Of a stretch of DNA of 6,829 nucleotides, positions 1 through 5,683 are shown in pieces (within the stretch, counting starts at the first letter, position 1; each line of letters begins with the position of its first letter). A program made the position numbers and the translations under genes. The notes beneath the pieces are model-generated. The model made no database searches and was not told the origin of the DNA. It saw only the letters and a program-made list of their open reading frames with translations. Origin of the DNA: Omnitrophica bacterium RIFOXYB12_FULL_50_7 (lineage in GTDB: Bacteria > Omnitrophota > Omnitrophia > Omnitrophales > Aquincolibacteriaceae); NCBI GenBank assembly GCA_001804345.1, contig MHFU01000068.1:1-6829 (forward strand). The letters run 5' to 3'.

Positions 1-1
1 A

Positions 2-49
2 TGCTTCGATCGCTGCCCGCGGTTGAATAGTCTTGCAGCCTCGTTTCAT
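2..49 (-). CDS. Partial CDS, N-terminal start of the next operon gene
   Basis: An ATG at 47-49 overlaps the radical SAM stop as ATGA and opens a frame with no stop for the 16 codons remaining in the window (MKRGCKTIQPRAAIEA). There is no clear ribosome-binding sequence, so translation would rely on coupling, as at the other ATGA junctions here. Too little is visible to name a family, and this short frame could be chance. Confidence 0.4.
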   Translation of the reverse strand, partial: MKRGCKTIQPRAAIEA

Positions 50-1188
50 ACGAGCACACAGCGCTTACAGGGATCAAAATGCCGGCGGTCCTTATGAAAA
101 TGATGCGTACGAAGCTCTTGATACGGTCCGGAACCCCAAAGCTCCTGGATGGAAGTTTGGTTCACATTACCGACACTCAGCTTGGACAGATAATCGGTAT
201 CACATGGATTGACGCGTCCGTCCCACCAGACGAAGCAGCGTCGCCACAGATCAGAACAAGGCCGTTCTTCATTGTTCTCCGGCTGGGCGTAGGTATTCTC
301 CCAGGGGTTATAGTTAACAAAAGCGATTTCATCAACCAGCTCACTCCAGAGCGATGACATTGTCTCCATACTCTGGCGGGGATCGGCTTTAACACCAGAA
401 ACACGCGTGATGAGACGGGAATCGGGATAATATTTTTCCTTGATGTCCTTAAAACGACGGATATTTTTTAGTACGGTTTGCAGATCCCCCCGGACGCGCA
501 ACTGCCGATATAGTTTTTCGTCGGCCGCATCACACGAAAAAACAAGGATAGAAAGCCCGGATTCAAGGATCCCGTGCGCAACTTCCTCGGTCAAAAGCGA
601 CGCGTTCGTATTGACCTTGGAGGCCAGGAATTTACCCTTCATGTAGTGCAGCATTTTGACCAGGTTGTTGTTCGCAAGCGGCTCCCCCCGTGAAGCCAAC
701 GTCACTGCCTCGCATTTCCCTTCCGCCTCATCGATGACCCGCTGGAAAAGCGGAAATGGCATCATTCCCATGTGCCCCTGATCTCTGGCGGTCAAAGACG
801 TATCAATCTGATAACAGAAAACACAGCGGTAATTGCAGATCGAGGTTACTTCCACCTGAATGCAGGGCGGAAAATCATCCTTCTGGAAGGTTCGCGGAAA
901 AACATCATATCGGTACCGATAGAACAAGTACCGGGATAGCATCTCATCCGAGACACGGGTAATCTCATTGAACGCATGCGGGGAAAGCGCGAATTTTGCC
1001 GGCGAAGGCGATGGGTCCAGAATGTCCCGGATTGCGGCTGCCACAATCTTATTAAAATAGGAGCCCTCTCCTCTCAAAATCCCGGACTCAATTCTCTTCA
1101 CCCTCTCACGGATGGCAGATGGGTCAAAGACTTGTTTGGAACGGAAGCTATCAAAACTGTCCCGTTTTTCGTACGCTTTCACGGCCAT
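46..1188 (-). CDS. Radical SAM/SPASM-domain enzyme
   Basis: The protein has 380 residues. C118-x3-C122-x2-C125 (CNYRCVFC) binds the [4Fe-4S] cluster that cleaves S-adenosylmethionine, and SRGEPLAN (166-173) is the GGEP-type SAM-binding motif. A C-terminal SPASM domain has cysteines at 311, 318, 329, 374 and 377, with WWDGRVNPC and the typical GN-x4-SIQELW phrase, so one auxiliary Fe-S cluster is expected. Residues 1-108 lie before the radical SAM core and match no domain I know. SPASM proteins mature peptides or modify small molecules; family members also occur in surface-glycan loci. With a sulfotransferase-like gene and a cytidylyltransferase upstream, I infer action on the sugar or its carrier, but the substrate cannot be read. 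AGGAG lies 6 bases before the ATG, and the stop overlaps the next gene. Confidence 0.88.
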   Translation of the reverse strand: MAVKAYEKRDSFDSFRSKQVFDPSAIRERVKRIESGILRGEGSYFNKIVAAAIRDILDPSPSPAKFALSPHAFNEITRVSDEMLSRYLFYRYRYDVFPRTFQKDDFPPCIQVEVTSICNYRCVFCYQIDTSLTARDQGHMGMMPFPLFQRVIDEAEGKCEAVTLASRGEPLANNNLVKMLHYMKGKFLASKVNTNASLLTEEVAHGILESGLSILVFSCDAADEKLYRQLRVRGDLQTVLKNIRRFKDIKEKYYPDSRLITRVSGVKADPRQSMETMSSLWSELVDEIAFVNYNPWENTYAQPENNEERPCSDLWRRCFVWWDGRVNPCDTDYLSKLSVGNVNQTSIQELWGSGPYQELRTHHFHKDRRHFDPCKRCVLV

Positions 1189-1194
1189 TTGATT

Positions 1195-1199
1195 CTCCT
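1195..1199 (-). promoter_or_regulatory. Ribosome-binding site of the radical SAM gene
   Basis: AGGAG on the minus strand, 6 bases before the ATG at 1186-1188, is near-ideal and fixes that start. Just upstream, GCTCA-TTT-TGAGC (1200-1212) could form a small 5-bp hairpin next to this site. Confidence 0.7.
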
Positions 1200-1221
1200 G
1201 CTCATTTTGAGCTTCTGCCGC

Positions 1222-1986
1222 CTACTTAATCGAACCGGCACCGTAGGGTGTCTTGCTTTTCGAAAACCCGTTCTTCCGAAGCCAGAACTCCACCTGGGGG
1301 ATCTGCCATTCAAAATCCACATCTAATCCGCCCCATTGCTTCAAGGGGTAGATCTTCTTCCCCATCCACTTCTGCGGTAAAAGGCCGTCATCCATATGAT
1401 CCATACACCGGGAGCGGACCAGGGATAAGGCCATATCCGCGAACCATACATCCCCCATGGAATCACGATCGCAATTGATCTCTTTGGGGTCCCCAAAGGT
1501 TTCGAAAGGGACGAATGGCTTCAAAAGCCCCTCGGAATCTTCCCGCCTCGCGCGCATGGGTGACCACATATTGTAGGCAGACGCCGTGACGGCGGAATCG
1601 ATTGCTGGATTCTGGCGCAGGACCTCGACGCCACGGTCAATTGTCGAAGCAAGGAGGGTCGCTCCATTGCAGTGCAGCAAGGCCAAAAGTTCCGGCTTTT
1701 CCTTTAACTTCTCGCTGATCACTTTGTAACCATGCAAATAAGCGTGCTCCCCAAGAGCCGTCTTCGAGGCAAGTTCGGGAGGTCGAACGATGATCTCGGC
1801 GCCATGCTGACGGCCAATCTCCATGATCTGTTCATCATCCGTTGAGATGTAGATCTTATCAACAAACTTAGAGTGCTTTGCCCCCAGCAGGGGATAAACC
1901 ATCAAGGGACGCCCTAGTACCGGGTATAAGTTCTTGCCCGGAAAGCCCACACTTCCTTTTCGTCCCAGCATGAGTGCGCAGATCAT
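1222..1986 (-). CDS. Second, divergent NeuA-like cytidylyltransferase
   Basis: The 254-residue protein belongs to the CMP-sugar synthetase superfamily but differs from its neighbour PtmB. LGRKGSVGFPGKNLYPVLG (7-25) is a variant of the RGGSKGIPGKN nucleotide loop, ISTDDEQI (47-54) and RPPELASKTA (68-77) follow the standard pattern, and GGLDVDFEWQ (219-228) supplies the metal-binding aspartates. The segment that normally reads QPTSPLR, which in NeuA enzymes lines the active site, is replaced by LHCNGATLLAS (104-114), and a longer insert at about 135-180 (NMWSPMR, NCDRDSMGDVWFADMAL) is unusual. I infer a different acceptor sugar, perhaps another ulosonic acid, or a modified product. The enzyme type is likely and the substrate unknown. 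The start codon overlaps the preceding stop as ATGA. Confidence 0.8.
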   Translation of the reverse strand: MICALMLGRKGSVGFPGKNLYPVLGRPLMVYPLLGAKHSKFVDKIYISTDDEQIMEIGRQHGAEIIVRPPELASKTALGEHAYLHGYKVISEKLKEKPELLALLHCNGATLLASTIDRGVEVLRQNPAIDSAVTASAYNMWSPMRARREDSEGLLKPFVPFETFGDPKEINCDRDSMGDVWFADMALSLVRSRCMDHMDDGLLPQKWMGKKIYPLKQWGGLDVDFEWQIPQVEFWLRKNGFSKSKTPYGAGSIK

Positions 1987-3002
1987 CGTAATATCGTTCC
2001 CTTTTCGTTATGGTTTTTCAAGCATTGCTCGTAATCATGGCAGAGGCCATCCAGAATTCGCCGGGCCACTCGTGGGGTGTTTTCCAGTCGCATCATTTTT
2101 TCAACTTTTTTCTGCTGAACAGCGATGTCCAAATTTGTAAGAATGGGCCGCGGGATAGAGAGGCTTCTGGCCATACGATGAGAAAGTTGCGTGTATCGGG
2201 ACTTCAACCGAATTGCTGCTTGATCGAGATATGGCCATGGATTGGCAGTAAAGAGCTCATATGGAACGAACAAAACCTTCTTCTGTTCAACAGGAGTGAT
2301 TCTCCTCATTTGGTCACGATATCGATCGTGAAATACTTGTAAAACGGCAACAGCCTGTTCCACGGGCATCATCTTTGAATAGTTTGGTATCCATTTGCCC
2401 GCAAACCAGGGAACGTTCTGATTTCCAACCCGGCAACACATCTGAAATTCTCGTAATTCCCGGCCAATGCGCAGATGCCATTTTTTTCGCACCCACAGAT
2501 CGATAACCCAAAGCGGATGACGAACGCAAACCACAAATAGTTTCAGACGGCTTCCGAAAGCGTCAAGAACGGGACGTGAGATTCCAAAAAGATGGTGGGT
2601 CATATAGGTAAGGATTGGACATGCTTTGCGGATCCGATCCACAACTGGATCACCGTCCGTCATCGAGAGTCGTCGCTGATGGCGGGCGCTGACGAGATTT
2701 CGAAAAACACCCGTATCGTCGGCTTTGCGAAAATTCGTATGCCGCGATATCATAAGATTATACAGGTCCATATCGGCAGAAAGATTAATGATGGCTTTCG
2801 CCGCATCGCACTGAATCTTTCCAAATGCGCTGGCAATGCAAAGATTGTCGATCGTAGAATTCACAACACTAATCTCACCGCGCTCGATAGTGCTTATAAA
2901 CTGGGCCACAAGCTGTTTCCCCACGTGGGGCATGCCATCTACCACTACAATGTTTTTCGCCAATTGCTGCGGCCGCGTCAGTTCAACAAAATCACCAGAC
3001 AT
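1983..3002 (-). CDS. Sulfotransferase-like P-loop protein
   Basis: The protein has 339 residues and is not closely recognised. Near the N terminus, NIVVVDGMPHVGKQ is a beta strand followed by a Walker A-like loop (G-x4-GK, residues 23-29) with Q where kinases have S or T; sulfotransferases carry their PAPS 5'-phosphate loop at this position. In the middle, LKLFVVCVRHPLWVIDLWVRKK (157-178) resembles the sulfotransferase 3'-phosphate motif (strand then R-[DH]-P-x2-V). Near residues 245-265, VLFVPYELFTANPWPYLDQA resembles the 'yEdL..dP...l' segment typical of these enzymes. This points to sulfation of a glycan or sugar with PAPS, by fold resemblance only. No signal peptide or membrane span is visible. 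The start at 3002 has GGTGGG upstream (3007-3012); the ATG at 3014 would add four residues and lacks a ribosome site. Either start overlaps ptmA. Confidence 0.62.
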   Translation of the reverse strand: MSGDFVELTRPQQLAKNIVVVDGMPHVGKQLVAQFISTIERGEISVVNSTIDNLCIASAFGKIQCDAAKAIINLSADMDLYNLMISRHTNFRKADDTGVFRNLVSARHQRRLSMTDGDPVVDRIRKACPILTYMTHHLFGISRPVLDAFGSRLKLFVVCVRHPLWVIDLWVRKKWHLRIGRELREFQMCCRVGNQNVPWFAGKWIPNYSKMMPVEQAVAVLQVFHDRYRDQMRRITPVEQKKVLFVPYELFTANPWPYLDQAAIRLKSRYTQLSHRMARSLSIPRPILTNLDIAVQQKKVEKMMRLENTPRVARRILDGLCHDYEQCLKNHNEKGTILR

Positions 3003-3819
3003 GAAGCCCACCATCGACCATCAGAACATGGCCCGTGACATAATTCGAAGCATCGGAGGCTAAAAATATAAGAGCACCGACCATTTCATCCGCACGAGCC
3101 ATGCGGCCCATGGGAACACGCGCTGAGTACTTTCTGCTGAAAACCTTGTTCTGTCCGCTCTCAACACCGCCGGGGACAAGCGCGTTCACTCGGATGTTCT
3201 TCGCAGCCCAGTAAGCCGCCAGATATTTTGTCAGGCCTACTACGCCAGCTTTGGAAGCTGAATAAACCGCGGGCGTATTTATCGGACGTCCCTGATAGCG
3301 GGAACCTTTATAAATCCTCTGATCTGGTGCCATAACGCCATAGATCGAAGCCGTTTGAATAATGCTGCCGCCGGTCTTTTGCTTCGTCATCTGCTTACCA
3401 ACAGCTTGCGCGACCAGAAACATGCCGTCGAGATTGACCGCCATGACCTTTCGCCACTCTTCCAGAGAATAATTTTCGGTCGAAGCAAAAAACGCCTTGA
3501 GGTCATCTGTTTTTGTAGCCGCGTTATTGTGCAAGATATGGATACCGCCAAATTCATCGACGATGCGGCGGACCATAGCCTTGACCGATAATGGGCTTGA
3601 TACATCACATCCAATTCCGAGAGCCTTAGCGCGATATTTCTTTGCGAGAAAAACCGCGAATTTCGAGCAGTCACGCTCGAGTTGATCCACCACCACGACA
3701 TGGGCTCCAAAGGACGCTAATCCTTCGCAAAAATGTTTTCCCAAGATACCCACACCTCCGGTTACAACAGCCGTCCGGCCTTTCAGATCAAAGATGTTTT
3801 TGTAGGCATTTTTTTTCAT
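2992..3819 (-). CDS. ptmA: Short-chain dehydrogenase/reductase, PtmA-like
   Basis: This 275-residue SDR is complete. TGGVGILG (20-27) binds the NAD(P) pyrophosphate; D72 (CDV), NNAA (98-101) and N129 come next; the catalytic set is S158 with Y186-SAS-K190; VPGGVESG (215-222) and YVTGHVLMVDGG (260-271) close the fold. The glycine loop reads TGxxGxxG, the spacing usual in extended SDRs, although length and the rest of the fold are classical. It starts at an ATG overlapping the ptmB stop, with GGAAAGG upstream. PtmA is genetically required for legionaminic acid glycans in Campylobacter; its exact step here is uncertain, and the protein may act on the same early amino-sugar supply as the PtmF-like enzyme. 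A generic sugar SDR is the alternative. Confidence 0.84.
   Translation of the reverse strand: MKKNAYKNIFDLKGRTAVVTGGVGILGKHFCEGLASFGAHVVVVDQLERDCSKFAVFLAKKYRAKALGIGCDVSSPLSVKAMVRRIVDEFGGIHILHNNAATKTDDLKAFFASTENYSLEEWRKVMAVNLDGMFLVAQAVGKQMTKQKTGGSIIQTASIYGVMAPDQRIYKGSRYQGRPINTPAVYSASKAGVVGLTKYLAAYWAAKNIRVNALVPGGVESGQNKVFSRKYSARVPMGRMARADEMVGALIFLASDASNYVTGHVLMVDGGLHVW
3007..3012 (-). promoter_or_regulatory. Ribosome-binding site deciding the sulfotransferase-like start
   Basis: The minus strand reads GGTGGG within the end of the SDR gene, 4 bases before the ATG at 3000-3002. No comparable sequence precedes the in-frame ATG at 3012-3014, so the later start is preferred. The spacing is short, so the choice is not certain. 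Confidence 0.4.
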
Positions 3820-4514
3820 AAGCAGCCTTTCCGGGCAAAATGTGCCGCGACCTCAAAATCAAATTCAGTGTCGATCTCGATCGAACGCTCCCGCGGCATT
3901 TCATAAAAAAGAGTATCCTCCAGGAAAACCGAGTCCGAATTCATAAGCGCCCCCCTTTGCCACACATAGATCGACGCGTTCATATCGAAACACTTCGGCG
4001 AATCCTGGCGACGCACAACCTTTTTCTCCCATTGTTTCGAAAGTCTCGCCACGCCGCTCGAATCAATCTCTACCAGATTAAAATAAGGGGATTTTCGCGC
4101 CGGCGCTCCGGTGATCACGTTGGCAACTCCCCGCGACTCCAACAATTGAACGCAATGGTGTATATCTCCCACGATACGGAAGGGCGAGGTCGGATCCAGA
4201 TCACAGATCGTGTCAAAGGTCTTTCCGCTCAGTTTTTCTGTTTCCAGAACGCAGTGCTGGATCGCCGGAATCTTCGGTGCCGTATCCGAAGCCAGATTCT
4301 CCGGGCGTTTGATCAAGAGCTCTGCTCCCCAGGTTTTTGCGGTCTGAAGGATAAGATCCGAATCGCTGCTTACCGCGATCACATCAAAAAGGCGAACGGC
4401 TTGCGCCTGTTGAATGCTATAGGCAATCAACGGTTTCCCATTCAGCTCCCGGATATTCTTGTTCGGAACTCCTTTGGAGCCGCCGCGAGCGCAAATCGTG
4501 CAGACCCGCTTCAT
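3816..4514 (-). CDS. ptmB: CMP-nonulosonic acid cytidylyltransferase (CMP-legionaminate synthetase, PtmB/LegF-like)
   Basis: This 232-residue protein activates a nine-carbon acidic sugar with CTP to give the CMP-sugar used by glycosyltransferases. ARGGSKGVPNKNI (9-21) is the NeuA nucleotide-binding signature. SSDSD (49-53), RPENLASDTAP (70-80), DLDPTSPFR (105-113), the RRQD segment at 169-172 and IDTEFDFEVA (214-223, metal-binding aspartates) follow in the expected order and spacing, and the length is normal. I chose the ATG at 4514 because it overlaps the upstream stop as ATGA and places MKRVCTICARGGSKG at the usual N terminus; an upstream in-frame ATG at 4526 would add four residues (MGEK). 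The PtmB/LegF assignment rests on the adjacent ptmE-, ptmF- and ptmA-like genes. The motif set alone would also allow neuraminic or pseudaminic acid. Confidence 0.87.
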   Translation of the reverse strand: MKRVCTICARGGSKGVPNKNIRELNGKPLIAYSIQQAQAVRLFDVIAVSSDSDLILQTAKTWGAELLIKRPENLASDTAPKIPAIQHCVLETEKLSGKTFDTICDLDPTSPFRIVGDIHHCVQLLESRGVANVITGAPARKSPYFNLVEIDSSGVARLSKQWEKKVVRRQDSPKCFDMNASIYVWQRGALMNSDSVFLEDTLFYEMPRERSIEIDTEFDFEVAAHFARKGCL

Positions 4515-5422
4515 TTTTTCACCCATTTTTCTGTTTTGGACGACTTTTCAGCCGATTCGATCAAATGCATAATATCCATGGCTTCTTCATAAGAACAAAG
4601 ATTGTTCCACTTCCCGGCCATTACCGCCCTGTGTTCATCGCGATAAGTTTGGTCCCGCTCCGATTCAAATTTCTGTTTTTTTCCATTCACTTCGATCCAG
4701 CCATTCATAAGATCAACCTTCACGGTGAGATCATCGGAATTGAAGATCATGGCGCGATGTCCCGCATGATCGACATAATTCATTTGGACGAGCACGCTTT
4801 CGCAGCGTTTCGTCTTCATCATCACACAATAAGCGTCGTCCGTTTCGATCGCCAGGCGACTATAATGTCCACCCACCGCCGTCACTGCCTTCCAGCCGCC
4901 TAAAATCCAATTCATGTAGTCAAGTTCATGGCTAAGATCTCGCAGAACGCCGCCGCCCTCATCCTTGAGAGCGGAATAGCTTTTACGGTAATCGGCGTTC
5001 TTGCGCCACTTGCGAAGATCCTTTCCAACATAAGTCTGCGCCGTCAGGATCTTCCGTCCCTTGAGCAAGGCTCGAAGTTTCATGATCAGCGGATGAAAGC
5101 GAAGGTTATAACCCACCACAACTTTCTTGAAATACTTCGGATCGAACCTTTCGGCGCGTCCAAAAAGGGGCTTCTCCACCATGACAATGCCCTGAAACCG
5201 CAGTGCCTGCAATCTTTTAAGAGTCAAAAAATGCTCGCTTGTTCGATTAGCAATCACAATATAGTCCGGCTGGTGTTCATTGAGAGCCTTTTCCAAAGAG
5301 AGGTAACTCTTCGAAAAATCTATCGCCCGCCGCGAAACCACTCCAACATCGCAGCCAAGTTCCATGAGGATGCGTGCGTGGCGGCTTCCGATCGATCCAA
5401 AACCTATCACGAGTGCTTTCAT
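4511..5422 (-). CDS. ptmF: Gfo/Idh/MocA-family NAD(P)-dependent oxidoreductase, PtmF-like
   Basis: The protein has 303 residues. Residues 1-15 carry the Rossmann dinucleotide loop (GFGSIGSRH, a GxGxxG variant), and EKP at 83-85 is the family signature whose lysine is catalytic. The C-terminal alpha/beta domain holds GYNLRFHP (104-111) and GGGVLRDLSHELDY (157-170), where D162, H165 and D168 match the D-x2-H-x2-D catalytic pattern. Length is slightly short for the family (usually about 320-380 residues), with no obvious gap in the motifs. Such enzymes oxidise or reduce a sugar hydroxyl or keto group. From position between ptmE and ptmB-like genes I equate it with PtmF, which genetics ties to supplying the amino sugar for legionaminic acid; its exact reaction here is not readable. 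The ATG follows a 66-base gap with only a weak GGAA ribosome site, and the stop overlaps ptmB as ATGA. Confidence 0.85.
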   Translation of the reverse strand: MKALVIGFGSIGSRHARILMELGCDVGVVSRRAIDFSKSYLSLEKALNEHQPDYIVIANRTSEHFLTLKRLQALRFQGIVMVEKPLFGRAERFDPKYFKKVVVGYNLRFHPLIMKLRALLKGRKILTAQTYVGKDLRKWRKNADYRKSYSALKDEGGGVLRDLSHELDYMNWILGGWKAVTAVGGHYSRLAIETDDAYCVMMKTKRCESVLVQMNYVDHAGHRAMIFNSDDLTVKVDLMNGWIEVNGKKQKFESERDQTYRDEHRAVMAGKWNNLCSYEEAMDIMHLIESAEKSSKTEKWVKK

Positions 5423-5470
5423 TTTTATTCCGTGTCCCTATTTGCAACAATCGAGAAACATCATTTTAAA

Positions 5471-5503
5471 TCGTGCACTAATCGTGCACTAATCGCGCAC
5501 TCG
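5471..5503. repeat. Three tandem 11-bp units with a GTGCAC core
   Basis: TCGTGCACTAA occurs twice exactly (5471-5481 and 5482-5492), followed by a third, degenerate unit TCGCGCACTCG (5493-5503). Each perfect unit is nearly palindromic (TnGTGCACnA). The period equals about one helical turn. The repeats straddle the stop codon of the winged-helix gene and reach into the gap before the oxidoreductase gene, the only sizeable gap in the operon. They may be an operator or simply a small slippage duplication. Confidence 0.8.
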
Positions 5504-5677
5504 GTATTTCGTGGCGCGACCCGCGCCGATTTGAACAAAGATATTCTTTTTTAAAAGATCATCCAAATCGTTATTCGCCTGCCTTAATGAAACCTTTGCC
5601 ATAGCAGCATATTCTTTGCGAGAAATAACGCCGCTTCTCTTAAGGTGTTCCATCACCTTTTTCTGTCGAGCATTCAA
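5489..5677 (-). CDS. Small winged-helix DNA-binding protein
   Basis: This 62-residue protein is almost entirely one winged helix-turn-helix. Residues 1-13 make helix 1 (NARQKKVMEHLKRSG), ISRKEYAAMAKVS then SLRQANNDLDDLLKK make the helix-turn-helix, and NIFVQIGAGRATKYRVR is the beta-hairpin wing. The pattern resembles DeoR-like or Fic-associated winged helices that end in a 'G.GR.T.Y' wing. No effector or oligomerisation domain is present. It begins with TTG, in the same frame as ptmE and only two codons after its TGA, preceded by GAGGAGGG. It is wedged between ptmE and ptmF, which I recall as adjacent in Campylobacter. A plausible role is local regulation of the operon, with the neighbouring 11-bp repeats as a candidate site, but this is inference. 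It could also be a detached domain or a remnant of a larger regulator. Confidence 0.72.
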   Translation of the reverse strand: MNARQKKVMEHLKRSGVISRKEYAAMAKVSLRQANNDLDDLLKKNIFVQIGAGRATKYRVRD

Positions 5678-5683
5678 ATTGAG

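Noticed and set aside
1200..1212. GCTCA-TTT-TGAGC hairpin as an intrinsic terminator
   Set aside because: The stem is only 5 bp, there is no U-tract, and the ribosome site of the next gene follows directly. It could at most tune translation of the radical SAM gene.
4515..4526. Upstream ATG as the start of ptmB
   Set aside because: It would add MGEK ahead of the conserved MKRVCTICARGG and break the ATGA overlap pattern; kept only as an alternative.
3840..4592. Plus-strand open frame of 250 codons opposite ptmB
   Set aside because: It lies antisense to a gene with clear NeuA motifs, its translation is rich in arginine, histidine and isoleucine with no recognisable domain, and it conflicts with the one-directional operon.
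5463..5492. A sigma70 promoter before the oxidoreductase gene
   Set aside because: TAAAAT could serve as -10, but the -35 region (TAGTGC or neighbours) matches TTGACA poorly at any normal spacing, so it is mentioned only as a possibility in the repeat finding.
4928..5554. Plus-strand open frame of 208 codons opposite the oxidoreductase and small winged-helix gene
   Set aside because: It crosses two better-supported minus-strand genes and has no recognisable motif.
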